Shown: positions 35,614-48,080 of the stretch, one piece after another
How positions within the stretch are numbered: the stretch's first letter is position 1
Layout: every line of letters begins with the position of its first letter
NCBI RefSeq assembly: GCF_036785885.1
Contig: NC_092323.1
Location: 11,540,501 to 11,604,500 of the forward strand
Source: Coffea arabica
Taxonomy: Eukaryota; Streptophyta; Magnoliopsida; Gentianales; Rubiaceae
Length of the DNA stretch: 64,000 nucleotides
Direction of reading: 5' to 3'
The notes under the pieces: generated by a model
What the model saw: the letters and a program-made list of their open reading frames with translations, nothing else
Database searches by the model: none
Told to the model about the DNA's origin: nothing
Made by a program: the position numbers and the translations under genes

Positions 35614-35786
35614 TCAAGGTCTCAATTTCAAAGTATCATCTAGTCAATAATAGGTTTTGGATACCATCTGAAGGAACCAAATCAGCTCTGCAAAGGACAC
35701 AGAACTTCATGAATATAGAGTACGTCTAGCCCCTAGGTCGAAGGCAAAATTTTGTACTCAACATTCGAGTTAGGCAGCCATCATCT
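35614..35786 (+). repeat. Dispersed repeat, copy A
   Basis: It matches 40232-40397 over about 165 bases in direct orientation, sharing ataccatctgaagga, gaacttcat.aaatatagagta, ggtcgaaggcaaaat and cgagttaggcag. Confidence 0.75.
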
Positions 35787-36262
35787 TTAGGAGTTATAAG
35801 GGCTACAATCAAATTTGTTAGTGGGAGGCTAAAAAGAGGAGAAGAGGGAGGCCTTTATTCTGCAGGTTACAAGTTTAACTCCAATGGGTAATTAGGGTAC
35901 TGGAGCGATAAACATCACTAAACACCCCCTACACTACACCAGAGCACCTTTGGATAAACATCACCACCTAAGTAAGATTCTCTTCAAGTAGAAGGCAATG
36001 TAAAACAATTTTTTGACAGTTATGATGGACAGATTATGGGGCTTAACTGAATTTCAATTTTTGTATCTTGGCATCAACTTATCTAAGGGTTGTTCAAATT
36101 ACGCATCCTGATCCGAACAATGGGGTTGCTTTTCAAACACAAAAGCATAGGAAATCACTCCATCAAACTCGCAAGACTGCTAGGATTGCTTTGGCGCAAA
36201 AGCATTGCTGCTGGGATGCAGCAGGAAAGTGAAGTTAAAAAATAAAGTGAGGTAAAGAAGAA

Positions 36263-36640
36263 CGAAAATAAGTTCTCTTTCAACAAATATTAATCACACA
36301 CACACACCCGGAAAGTAAGGTGAATCCACAACCATACCCAAAAGATAATTGCTGACTTTTGGGTATTGACTGAGGACCTTAAATTCCACTCACGCACACA
36401 ACTAATAATCGATGTGGGATAGAAAGCACTGGGAAAGGGAACGCAGGGAACTGCTACAAGACCTTAACGAAGACCCACTCACACTGACACTCCTCCCCAT
36501 TGGCTTTTTCTCTTTCAACAAATATTAATCACACACACACCCGGAAAGTAAGGTGAATCCACAACCATACCCAAAAGGCAATTGCTGACTTTTGGATATT
36601 GACTGAGGACCTTAAATTCCACTCACGAAAATAAGTTCTC
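36263..36640 (+). repeat. Tandem duplication of a ~120-bp unit
   Basis: The unit at 36273-36394 (ttctctttcaacaaatatta through the CA run, ccggaaagtaaggtgaatcc and ggaccttaaattccactcac) is repeated at 36508-36627 with few mismatches, 235 bases apart. The sequence cgaaaataagttctc precedes the first copy and follows the second. Confidence 0.9.
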
Positions 36641-37636
36641 AATACACACGTTTTGGTTACTAAGAAGTTAGTTAATGGCAGTTATTGAAACTTATATGAG
36701 TAGCTAAATATTTTCCTTGGAAAATCCAGCAAATTTTACAGGACACAAAATATAGGAGAGTGGAAGAAAATTTTTCACCATTTCTGCCAATCGAACATGC
36801 ATGAAGGAAGAATAACTAAAACTTTCCGTCACTTTCCCGTACTTTTTCCGTGCAAACAAACAGTTTTGTCATGCAAATGGTTTAAGTAGACGTGATTGAA
36901 CGTTAGTGGTTTATAATCTCATCCAGATTGTCATGCGGACTAAGAATGGGTTTTGCACTTTATGAGCTCTACGTGAAAATGGGGGCATTTGTTCACGGGT
37001 TTGCGAGTGGGCGTTCCATTGTTTTGAAGCGAGCCAATTGGGCTTTGGGCTAGCCATCTAAACGAAGCAGCAGCTCCTCGTCTTTTGCTCAGTTTTCCTT
37101 CTTGTCAATAATTTTCCTTTTGTACCAAAAACACAATTCAAAGGGTTAGAAACATTAATTAGGCGAGCATAAGGTTTCAATTCGACTCTTTTTCCTCTCC
37201 ATTGGAAGCTTGGAGAATCTGTCTTTCTTTGTTTTCAAAGCAACAAAAAATTGTGTAGGTGTCCATTAAGATGTAGTTTGGGTGAAGTATATACTTGCAA
37301 GAGAAAAAATTAAATATTAATAATATATGCATATACATGGTAGGTTGTATGGGATTTAAGTGTGTTGACGACTGCAAACGAAGAAAGATGTGATGGCATG
37401 AGAAAAGAAGAAAAAGAAACAAAAAAAAAAAGAAAGGTAAATCATCCTAGGCACTTAATAGTCAAAGCATAGAAGGCACAATGCCATCTTTTTAAATGGA
37501 AAACTAACAAAAGATTTTGACCATCTATTAAAGGGGGTAAACTGCAAAGTATAATAAGTTCAAGGTACAATGTACAGCTTATTCCTAATTACAAGGGGTT
37601 AAGTGGAATTAAGCCAAAAGTGCATTCATGTGTGTG

Positions 37637-37698
37637 TTTTGATATCCAAATAAATGTACTTGCACAATTTTGATATCCAAATAAATGTACTTGCACAA
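37637..37698 (+). repeat. Perfect 31-bp tandem duplication
   Basis: Two identical, adjacent copies of a 31-base unit beginning ttttgatatccaaataaat. The absence of mismatches suggests a recent event. Confidence 0.97.
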
Positions 37699-38723
37699 TT
37701 ATATATTGTTGTTGATTAGTAGAAAAATCCAATTTGACCAAAAAATGAAAATTAAAAGCTGTTTATTGAAACATGTGATAGTGCTCGAGTCTAAAAAGAA
37801 TCTGCGTTTTGAATGGGATATGCACAAAAGGAATTTTCCTCCTGCATACAGCCTATACAGCTACCTTCGCTTTTAACGTGTCTGCATGCCTATTTGTAGT
37901 TATTCGTCTGAGTAGTCTCCCTGAACTTGCCTACTATTTGAGTTGACAAAGACATGTAAACCCTGGGAACCCGATGCAGAAAACCGCGTGAAAACTTTCC
38001 ATGCATCTCCATCATCTTTTTACCTGATATTCAATTTGCTATTTCGAGAATGAATACTTTATTGAAGTATGTTAAGTTTATGGACTCTTTTATTATGTTT
38101 AATTGGTTTTCATCTGTTCTTTTTTTTTCCTGTAGTTTGGCTGGAAAATTCTCTTCGTTTGATTGGAACTTCGATATATATTTTACTCAAAATTCATGAT
38201 CATGACCTTGCTAGAATACCAATCTTTGCATAGCACCTTTTTTTTTTTAACCCAAAAGTTCCTTTTATGCATCTATCTTCAATGCAAAACAAACGCCTCG
38301 TCTGCTGCATCACGTACTTGTCACCATGATCCAAGAACTTTCATTGAAATTAATCACTAACTAGCTTATGACAAATGCAGCAAGAATCAAAGAAGAGCAA
38401 AAGGTCAAGAGCTTATGCACTTCTGGAATAAGAAAAGTATTTTACTCGGCATGAACTGAACTGTGGAATTTGGATATATGCGATGACTTTGAATATGTGT
38501 TCAATCTTAGCTGTTCCTCGCCAATTAAGAAATACCTATTAATCAACAAGCATGCTTTCTCTAGCGTTTACCATTTACCAACTACGTACTAACTTGAGAA
38601 AAGATATCAGCCGTAGTATTTTGCCCTTGACCAGCTGAAACTAGTACTATATCGATCTACTTGCAAAATGATCACAAAATGCATGACATTTTTTCTTATC
38701 CGATTACACACAGTCACACACAA

Positions 38724-38724
<1 letters not shown>

Positions 38725-38771
<47 letters not shown>
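38725..38771. repeat. TA microsatellite
   Basis: About 23 uninterrupted TA dinucleotides, the longest in the window. Confidence 0.95.
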
Positions 38772-38776
<5 letters not shown>

Positions 38777-40231
38777 TTTTGAGTCTGAAAGTGTTGGATC
38801 ATTATATATCATCATGCAGTTGTGCATCTTTAGCGATTGAAAAAGAGAAAGAAATTGCAATGTGACCAAACGCAGCCCACTTTACCATTTCAACTGGGAG
38901 GCGTTTACTTGGGAGTTGGGAGTTGATGAGATTTGCAAAAGAGACAAGAATAATTGTACGTGAACTAACTAAGAAGCTTCTTGCATGCATGATTATCGCA
39001 TTGACCTCTGCAAAATTAAACGCTTAAAAATAACAAAAACTGTACATTTAAATACTACTACCATCTTTTTGACTAAACTCAAATGAGTCCTCCGTAGCGT
39101 AGCATTCTCACATTTCGGCTCTCCGACAGATGATCCTTTTTCTTAACTGTATGATAACTTATGATGTAAGAAAACCTTACTGCTTTTGTTTTTCCTGAAG
39201 CAATGAAGCAATTGTGGAAAAAATTTACCAATCTAGAAGACCTGATAGTAATTAATAATTGATTAGTCTACACTAAATAGCGAATAGTCTATATAGCTCA
39301 CTCTCGTTCAAATTTAACTCAAGGACAAGATAGCCACTTGCTCTTGCATTGTTCCCTTTTTTTTTTATGATTATATTTATTTCCGGGTATTAGATCATTA
39401 AACAAGAAAAAAGACGAAGAAGTAGATATATTCTGGGACTGGAATAGATGATCTTTTCAATTTTGTCGACAAGATCATTAAACGAGAAAAAGAAGAAGGA
39501 TAAGATATACTACTATTATGGGACTGGAACAGAATTTTTTTTTTTTTTTAAATATTTTTTCTTAAAAGGCAACGTTGCCTATGAGTTTGAGCCCAGCACA
39601 AGAACAATTTTCTCTCATGATGGGTATTTGCTCTATAAATTTATGGTAAAAGCTATTTTTAAGAGCTAGTTAAATGATTTGTTTGACCTTTTCTGTAACT
39701 AATCTCATGTCCAAAGGCTGATAATGAAAACTAGACGAGGGCGGTTTTCACCGGGCAAAACTTTCATAATAAAAGAAGCCTTTTCAAATGTTAAACAGCT
39801 TTTCAGGCATTAACGTACATTTCTTTTTCCTTTCAACTTGACAGATGCTAAACCAAACGGGCTTATAGCTTAATGACTAGTTCATTTACCTAAATTATAT
39901 AAATAGTTGTTCGTTCCATGGTTTTGTCTAGAGATAAAGGCCAGAGAAAACTGTCTTCACGGTTGTAAAATCAAGCTTTGTATATGGATTACAAGTCGTC
40001 ATAGTTGAGCTAAAAGAAGGCATGCACAATTGTTTCGGTTGAATTAATTGTTATACGGCCCATAACAAGCAATACTAAACTGTTCAACACAAAACAAATG
40101 ATACTCCAAATCACGATTAACTACCAAATTAGGCCTAAATATTAAAATAGTACCAGTAGTTTAGAGATGACTCAAGCAGTTACGCAAGAACCAGCTAGTT
40201 AGTCAAATGGTTTTTGTAAGCTAGTCAATCA

Positions 40232-40397
40232 AATCAAGAGGTTTCAATTTCGCAACATCAACTTAGTACAAATAGATTTTAGCTACCATCTGAAGGAAGA
40301 AATCGCGGCTCCAAAGGATAGGAACTTCATTAAATATAGAGTAGGTGTCGCCACAAGGTCGAAGGCAAAATTTAGTTCGAGTTAGGCAGGCATCATT
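40232..40397 (+). repeat. Dispersed repeat, copy B
   Basis: This is the direct-orientation partner of 35614-35786, with small insertions and deletions. Neither copy has a coding frame. Confidence 0.75.
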
Positions 40398-40513
40398 TTA
40401 CAGTCTTTACTCAACATTATCTATATGCATGATTGAGAAGGGATACAGAAGAAACGCATTGTTATTTAATAGCAAAAATCAAGTTAAACAATTAAGCCAC
40501 ATGACTAGCTTCA

Positions 40514-40644
40514 TGTTTGGATTGCATTTTTCTGGATTTTTTGTAAAAAAATTACTGTAGCGATTTGATATATATATAAGGTGAAAATATGATTGAGAAA
40601 TGTATTCACGAAAAACGTAACAATTTTTCTTTGCTATCCAAACA
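40514..40644 (+). mobile_element. MITE family member (TGTTTGGATTGC ends)
   Basis: It starts tgtttggattgcatttttc and ends gctatccaaaca, an inverted pair. It shares aaaattactgtagcgatttg with the copy at 20422-20558. It is 131 bp and non-coding. Confidence 0.75.
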
Positions 40645-40878
40645 AGTACACACATATATATATTACAAAAACTCTAAAAACTTACAATCCGAACAAGCTC
40701 TAAGGTATAGTTTGGAAGTCTAGAAAATGAAAATTATCAAAAATTACACTGTGAATATGTTGGAATTCATAATTAGTTACACAAATATTTGTTTTGATTT
40801 TTTGAACTCGTGGTGTTTTGGATATACTTCTTTTTTTTTGGCAAAAAAATTTTCTTTTTCTTCCCCTCAATTTCCTAA

Positions 40879-40885
<7 letters not shown>

Positions 40886-40912
<27 letters not shown>
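40886..40912. repeat. TA microsatellite
   Basis: About 13 TA dinucleotides. No functional claim is made. Confidence 0.9.
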
Positions 40913-40917
<5 letters not shown>

Positions 40918-42701
40918 ATTTCTTTCTTTTCTTCCCATTTCTCAAGTCCCAATTGAAGCCCACAAAAGTTTACAAGGCCAAACTAGCATTAATTTGAAGG
41001 ATCAATTTCAGCATACAAATAAAGGGCGGCCAATCCTCTGCTTGACCGTGGGAATGTGGTGTGGATCTCCTGGCTAGTATTCTTGATCAATTTCAGCATA
41101 CAAATAGTCGTCACATGACGCAGTGGCTTTAACACTCTTGGCATGCAATAACTTACTAAGGCGGTAGTACTGACCAGCTGCCTATAACCGGAACAAATGA
41201 GAAGACTCAAAGTCTTCCTGTGGTTACAACTTACATCATTCTTAGTTCAACACATGAATCTCCGAAAAGACAACAAAAAAAGAAAGAAAGAAAAAAATAA
41301 TAGTATGAACTCGATGAATTTGGCTCGAGCAATTTGAGATTTAAACTGCACTTGGTCCAATTAAGTGGCAAGTAATTTCACCTAAAAAAATGTCTCTGTA
41401 AACATAGCAATATTGTGCAAGAGCCCACAATCATGAAAGTCTTGGCATGTGGCCTATGACTATATTAAACAAGTATTGGAAAAATTATACGTCATGTAAC
41501 TTCAAATCTGGTCCCTGGATGGAAAAATTTTGTGGCTTCAGCAGAGTAAATTGGCCAAATCAAGATTTTTTTTTTTCTTCAATTAGTCTGATACAAATTC
41601 AAATGTTTGGACTTGTAATGGAGTTTCGGTGTAAACTGGTTATCTGATTTTCTCTGGAACTTGACTTTAGGAGATTCATCCAATAAAGTTATGTGGAGTC
41701 TGTCTTCTTTAAAAAAGAGAGAAAATTAAAAAAAAAAAATTCAATTATTGGCTTGAAAATAAAAATCCCTTTAGTCTACCTAGGAGTTAATAACTTAGGA
41801 CATAGTGCCCTTGCGTGGTACGACACTCAAGCACAGTTGACATGTAGAATTCTTAGCCGCTTAAGTGCCTGTTAGACATTATTAACTTTGACGTCTATAG
41901 GAAAAATTAAAAATTGGTTGGTTATAGATCCTAACCTCTTCTTCAACTAGACATCTAGTGGCTATACTTAACCAAAAAAACAAAGTACATTAGTTTGACA
42001 AAGTATGCCATCTAAACCTCCCCAAACCATCATATTTCTCGCAAAGAACCTTCATCTGCATTTATAGCAGATGGAGGAGAAAAACGTTCCCCCTCCCCTT
42101 CCCCACTCCCACTCCAAAAAAAAAAAAAAAGGAAGAAAGACTAGGAAACTGGAATCCTCGGATTATTGATTGCAGTTGGCTAGAATATCTCCATTTTCCA
42201 AGTTGGCAAAGATGTGATAATCCAAGATTTTGGAAAACGAGGCACCGAATTTTGCTTAGCATATACGGTTGTGGGACCAATAAGTAGAGTAGAAAAATAA
42301 CTACAAGTATAATGAATGACATTGATCTTCTACTGTCTCCATAAATATTGCTCAAATTTTATATCAGTGGATAGGGTATGTTTTACTTTTAACCCTTTTC
42401 TCCCCAGGCTGAGTTGTAGTATTGTATGTATACACTTCTATTTCTACGCTTCGAATTTAAGTAAAGGCCACGAAAGGTGAGGTGGCGCTTTCTGAAAGGT
42501 GATATGCCACGCTGCGACGCGCTCCTCTCGTTTGACAACACGTGTGGAGTCAAAATATTTGGGGAATCCCTCCCCCCGGCCCCCCCATATAAAAGAAAAT
42601 TAAAAAAAAAAAATGAAGGGTGATGTTTAGATAGTGCAAATTCCCACTATTGCCTAATAACGTGTTTTTCCAGAGGGCAGCCATGGGTCCAAATTCTCTC
42701 C

Positions 42702-42712
42702 TATATATATAT
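42702..42712 (+). promoter_or_regulatory. Putative TATA box of the MYB gene
   Basis: The run tatatatatat lies about 150 bases before the MYB start codon and is followed by CT-rich leader sequence (tttctctcaatctc). Position and context suggest a core promoter. Confidence 0.5.
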
Positions 42713-42859
42713 GTAGGTAGCTAATGCATCCGTCCCTAGTCTTTGCGGGTTTCTCTCAATCTCAAGTCATAGGACTGTTTCTTTGTCTACTCTTTCAATA
42801 TTGATATATTGATATACTTCCAGCCATCCAATTGATCAGATTGAGAGAGAAGTAAAAAG

Positions 42860-44625
42860 ATGGGAAGGCAACCTTGCTGTGACAAAGTTGGCCTAAAGAA
42901 AGGGCCGTGGACTGCTGATGAAGACAAGAAACTCATCAGTTTCATTCTTACCAATGGCCAATGCTGCTGGAGAGCTGTCCCAAAACTTGCAGGTCTCCCA
43001 TTTCTCCAAAATTCTATCAGTATTAGCTACTCGAGTGTGAGAGGGAAAGAAAGGTTTTTACATGGTCAATAAACAGCTCACTCTGTAATGTACTAGTGAT
43101 CTTTTTAAGTAAGAGAGAGAAAAAAAAAAAGAAGAGACTAATGAAATCCTTGTGGCCCTTTTTGCTCATCTTTGTTCGGTAGTTGGGACTTTTTTGTTGA
43201 TTGAGTGCATTGCAATTTTGGCAGGACTCTTGAGATGCGGAAAGAGCTGCAGATTGAGATGGACTAACTATCTCAGACCAGACTTGAAGAGGGGGTTATT
43301 GTCAGAATATGAAGAGAAGATGGTCATTGATCTTCATGCTCAGCTTGGCAACAGGTTAATCCTCTATCCTGATCTTTACCCAAAGAAAAGTTTAAAAGAA
43401 AATGAGAAAATTAGTTGAATTTTGAGCACCCCTTTATCCCGGCCCCGTTCTTCTGCATTTTCAATCAATTGGATTCTTTAGCAGAGGTTGTACATGTGGA
43501 GCTCAGTTGAAGCTACTTGTAAAGTGGCGGACAAGACTTGCGCAAATCATATTTTCCACTCCTTCACATATCCCTTTCTCAATATTATCATCATCCTTTT
43601 ATTCTGAGCCAATCCCTGCATTTTGCCTTTCACAAAAGGCCCTTTTTTCTATAATAAAAAGAAAGAAACGGAAAAAAAAATGCATTTCAAGAATATTATT
43701 TATTCCGAGGCACCTTTTCCAGTGTAAATAGTCTTTGTTTATGAAACATAGCTTTTTACACAGACATTTCTGGTGGCCAATTATGAGTTCAGAATAATAA
43801 TTTTGTATCTTCATGCTCTGTAGGTGGTCCAAGATTGCTTCTCATCTCCCTGGAAGAACTGATAATGAGATCAAGAATCACTGGAATACTCACATAAAGA
43901 AAAAGCTGAAGAAAATGGGGATTGATCCTGTGACTCACAAGCCACTGCCCCCGTCAACAACTATTACTGCTGATCAACCACCCCAAGAGGAGCAGCCAGA
44001 GAATAATCTTGATTCTGATCAACAAGCCAAAAAAGGCCCGCCGCCTTTCTCAAATAGTGCTTCTGATACAATCCCAGAAATAGCTCAGCAAAATAGAGAA
44101 GCAGAGACTTCAATGCAGTCAACTTTAACAGAGGCAAAAGAAGAAGATGACAAAAGCAATAATCATTCTCAAAGTCCAATTGACTCCTCCCCCATGGAAG
44201 TCAACAATGGCTTCTGCATAGATGAAGTTCCCTTGATTGAACCTGATGCAATATTAGTACCGTATCCAAATTCTTCATCAACCCCTTCTTCATCGTCATC
44301 ATCATCATCATCTTCTTGTTCTTATGACCGCAGCTCGAATAATTACAATGCATTCGATCATCATCAAGAGATGTTGCCGACAATGGACTACTGCTGGCAG
44401 TTGTCATCATCATCAGCATCGTCATGTGACTACTACTATGACACAAACAACATGAACATGGATTTCTGGGATGATGACTTCATCAGCAATTGGGATATGC
44501 TACTTAATGATAATAGTGACAGAAATAATGTAGCTGCTGTTCTTGGAGTTGAACCTTCCCTGGTCCAGTACCCTCCAGAAATGGTCCAATTGGATGAAGA
44601 TTCTTGGAATTTTTATCACTTGTGA
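42860..44625 (+). CDS. R2R3-MYB transcription factor, MYB20/MYB43-like
   Basis: Exons 42860-42992, 43225-43354 and 43824-44625 join in phase to 354 residues, with the two intron positions standard for R2R3-MYB genes. R2 carries W17, W37 and W57. R3 has Leu70 in place of the first Trp, then W89 and W108. The start [18 protein letters not shown] and the linker after R3 ([11 protein letters not shown]) place it with the Arabidopsis MYB20/MYB43/MYB85 group, nuclear regulators of secondary wall and phenylpropanoid genes. The R3 lacks the full bHLH-binding signature (Gln at the R/K position of DLHAQLGNR). The C-terminal part is acidic and low-complexity, with a polyserine tract encoded near 44270-44320 and an acidic, aromatic end ([10 protein letters not shown]) suggesting an activation region. 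Which paralogue it is cannot be settled by eye. Confidence 0.94.
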
Positions 44626-45639
44626 TCATATCAGACATTCTTTTCAATTCAAGTGGAGCTACTTAAGTTCTTGTTAATGTTGAATTGGTCTTTCCTTGAT
44701 TAGCTGCCAATAGTTACAATGAATAAAAAGTCAAGAATCAGTGGGACAAAACCCATTGATTACTTTTGTTTTTTTGGGTTTTTGTAGATTTTTGTTTTTG
44801 TCCATGTTAGAGACAAAAATAAAATCCCTCTGTACATCAGTGAAGCTGGCATCTTGGAGTACGATAATGGCATGCAACCAACCGTCAATTTCTTATTTTT
44901 ATGTATTAATGCTCTACTTTCGTTGTCAAGTGTATATTGTACAAGCATGTAATAATGTAGTTACCAATGGGCACAAAAGCTTGCAATTACGCCTGCGCAT
45001 GAAACATGTGGCTACCACGTAAATTACAAGTTTGTGAAAATATAATTATGAATTTATCTAATGATCGAGTGCGTATAGGGTAAAGCTTGCTGATCAAGTT
45101 GGTATTTATCTCAATAAGTTTTCGTGATTTCATTTCATTCTTTTTGGTTGGTTATTTTTTCTTTATAAAAATTGAGAACTCATCCAAGCATTTGCCAGGA
45201 GTTCATTACAGCAAAATAACATAAATAATTTTCACCTACCTTTGTGTTGTGCTAATGCTCCAATTTAATACTTGATCAATAAGAGGCTTAAAATAGCGTA
45301 GCAACAATAAGAATTTGATCGGCGCACGGAAGATCACAAGATTTATAGAGCTAGGAGGCTTCATTAAATATTGAAATCCACATGTTCAAAATCTGTCAAT
45401 TGTTGCTGGGGCCATTTTAGAAATATTAATGAATTTGGGTAACTGTCACGGGAGCATCATTTACTAACAAATAATAATAATGTGTGTTATGACTAATTGT
45501 AAGATTTTATTTCACGAGTCATAACATCTGTGATTTTTTTACGAGTTATACTTTTATGATTTTAATTTAATTCTACGAGCAGGTTCAAAACCATTTTCAT
45601 GCAATAGCCACAAATCTTCAGTACTGAATATTCCTTTTA

Positions 45640-45745
45640 TATATTTCCTGATCACCTTCGTACATCACATTTTAAAAAGTATTACAATAATTTTTTTTTA
45701 AAAAAAGTGCAATCCAATCAACCGTCTGAATGTCTGGATTGTATT
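45640..45745 (-). mobile_element. Minus-oriented MITE family relative
   Basis: The minus strand reads gattggattgcacttttttt, attgtaatac and gtgatgtacgaaggtgatca, aligning with the internal order of the 20422 and 40514 copies. Degraded; ends approximate. Confidence 0.5.
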
Positions 45746-46560
45746 TATTTATTCACCAATTGATATATGAGGCATGGATGAAGGCTTGGAGTCAAAATTT
45801 TGACAAGTCCCACAAACACAGGGTGTAGTACCTGGCAAAAGACAATTTGAGGGTCGGTTACCCAAATCTTTGGACTTCAATCCATTTTAGAAGAAAACCT
45901 TGCAACACTGGAGGTAGAGGAAACAAATTTGGCCAGATCTAATTAATATATGAAACATGAGAAAAACTGATCTTTCATTTATTTCCTTTTCGCTTGTTAG
46001 GCTAAGCAATTACCAGGTTAAGTTTACTTTAGGGAAAAGAAAAAAGAGGGGCGAAAATCTTGCATTGGAATTGTCTCTACCTACCCAGACAAAGATGTTC
46101 GGTTAATCACGAGACCTAAAAAATGCGATACGTAATTATTTCTTAAAAACAAAGTGATCCCATCAACCTCAAGGGCAGGAAAAGACCAAAATGCCAAAAT
46201 GCTCAAATCAAGATGAAGATGTTTGTTTGGAACATAATGGCTTGCATGCCAAAACGTGAAAGGGTGGAGAAAACTACAAAAACAACTAAAACAAAAATTA
46301 GTGCAAGTAATAGCCACAAAGATAGCAAGGATCATTCATGGAATAAGATCATTCATGCAAGTCACGTAACAACACACTGATGTTTACGGGAAACCATACA
46401 TTTGAAATTTTTAAGCGCCCCATTTAGGACTTTCTTGCCACAAATAATATTATTGTATAATACAATCTTCAGTGTAGTCTTATTTGTTATTGGGTTTGTG
46501 GATAAGAATTCCAGTTAAGGATAAGGATCCTCATTTATTATGTGTTTAGCCTTTCTGACT

Positions 46561-46584
46561 CCCCCCCCCCCCCCCCCCCCCCCC
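46561..46584 (+). repeat. 24-base poly-C run
   Basis: Twenty-four uninterrupted C, unusual in this AT-rich setting. Exact length may be unreliable because long homopolymers are prone to sequencing error. Confidence 0.9.
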
Positions 46585-46612
46585 AAGAAGAGAGACTTAT
46601 TTGGGTTCGGAG

Positions 46613-46780
46613 TAGAGGTGTCTAAATGGGTCATAATTTGGTAATGCGTCTAAAAGGATCAACCCATCTATACACATTTTAATAAATGAGTGTAATTTAT
46701 GTCCATTTAATAAATACATCCAATTACTTTTTTATGAGTTTGAACAGATCAATATAATTAGATTGTGATTGACACCTCTA
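46613..46780. mobile_element. Small hAT-like MITE
   Basis: The 168-bp unit starts TAGAGGTGTCtaaatgggtc and ends gattGACACCTCTA, a perfect 10-bp inverted pair. The flanking 8-mers (gttcggag and gttttgaa) match at only five of eight positions, so a hAT duplication is possible but eroded. Confidence 0.65.
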
Positions 46781-47349
46781 GTTTTGAACAAGAAAAATAT
46801 TCTTTTATAGGACTTGCCCATTGCCACTCTAATTAATTTGATGTTTATTCGTGCACGGAGAAAGTTTTTGATGTAGGTACACAATCGGATAGGAGCTAGA
46901 GCTAATCTAAATCTGAAATTGTAATTCTCAAATTGGTTTTGAAGTGATTATCAAATTTAGGCTTCAAACACAATTCCAATTCAAATCAACATAGAACCGA
47001 TTTCATGTGGCAAATACTTCTTCTATTTATGTACTTAAAGACTCAAACTAATAGAGAGAGAGAAAAAAAAAAAAAAGACATGCCACAAAAAATTGTTCCA
47101 CCATTCGGTACAGATTATTCAAACAAATACATAATGGAAGACAGACTATTCATGCAAATACAGGTTAGGTTAGATATGGAGTTGCCTCTTCTATAGACTT
47201 GCTTGATTATTCTAAAGCCTTCGGTTCCTGTACATTTTAACAGAGTTGATTTTTCTGCAAACGTCGAATATGACAAAATTACTTTGCTGTCAAAAGACTC
47301 GCTTTATTACTTCAGAATTCGGATTTGATTCTTACTGTTCTGCCAGAAA

Positions 47350-47455
47350 AGTTTGGCCTAATAGCCAAAGTTGAAATGATAGGATTTAGTAATTCTTGGT
47401 TCAATCTCCCTTTTTAAATTTTACTCCTCCTTTGCTAAAATAAATAAATAATAGA
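47350..47455 (+). mobile_element. SINE-like remnant
   Basis: It contains ttggcctaatagccaaag, ttggttcaatctccc (B-box-like), a pyrimidine-rich part and a terminal AAATAAATAA run, in the same order as the other family copies. Confidence 0.45.
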
Positions 47456-47901
47456 AATAAAAGCGGTTCAGTTCTCCTCTATCTTGCTACTCTGTTCTTT
47501 GCTTCCCTTGCCCTTCTATTTCCTTTTTTTTTTTTTTTTTTTTTTTTTTGCCCTTAACACCACAAAAATTTGTAATTTCCAAACAATTGGCATAATACCA
47601 ATCAATTGTTATTTTCTTTTCTTTCTCTGCAGACGATAAATGGAGGCGCCGGCGGGGGAGTGTCCTAGGAAACGTGCACGCTAAAAAGAGAGCATAATTG
47701 AGAAAGGCTACTTTCAACGGTATCGTTATTTGACAATTGGCATACATTTAGTATCTTTTCTCCCATTAATTTATGCAAAAACATCACGATTAATGATAAC
47801 CTAACTGTAATCGGGAGTCCTCAAGTAATCCCAAAACGAAAGATTAGAAGTCTTTAGCATATGGCACATATTTTACATTTTTGCTCTTAGTTTTTTTAAG
47901 G

Positions 47902-48080
47902 ATTAATTTTTTGTACGCTAATGGTGTAGTGCTTTTTTTTTTTATATACTGACAACTATGAATATATGCTACATGTGCATGATTTAAATTTAAATTTTAA
48001 ATTTAGGTTATGTGATATGATTTAAATCTGCTAGTATAAAAAAAATTAATACAGTGTCGGTGCATAAAAAGTTAATTTTT
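47902..48080 (+). mobile_element. MITE, copy 1 of an inverted pair
   Basis: The ends attaattttttgtacgctaat and (minus strand) aattaactttttatgcaccg are imperfect inverted repeats. The interior contains gaatatatgctacatgtgca, seen in reverse orientation at 51255-51374. Confidence 0.6.

Larger units (their letters stand above)
34801..36955 (+). repeat. Degraded direct duplication
   Basis: Three blocks recur in the same order and orientation: 34801-34890 with 35970-36058 (ctcttcaagta, aggcaat, tggacaga/aattac), 35038-35113 with 36120-36198 (gttgcttttacaacataaaagcatagg) and 35251-35300 with 36905-36955 (ttataatctcatc). The right copy is interrupted by the 36263-36640 duplication and other DNA. Confidence 0.7.
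34282..42701. other. Long repeat-rich intergenic tract
   Basis: No protein gene is supportable in these 8.4 kb. The right flank of ARL8 (to about 34520) should hold its 5' leader and promoter. Beyond it lie an old direct duplication (34801-35300 versus 35970-36955), a local tandem duplication (36263-36640), a dispersed repeat pair (35614-35786 and 40232-40397), a perfect 31-bp tandem repeat (37637-37698), two TA microsatellites (38725-38771 and 40886-40912) and a MITE (40514-40644). Confidence 0.5.

Noticed and set aside
36409-36420. cgatgtgggat (minus strand atcccacatcg) as an snRNA promoter
   Set aside because: It matches the USE consensus but is embedded in a duplicated repeat unit with no snRNA downstream.
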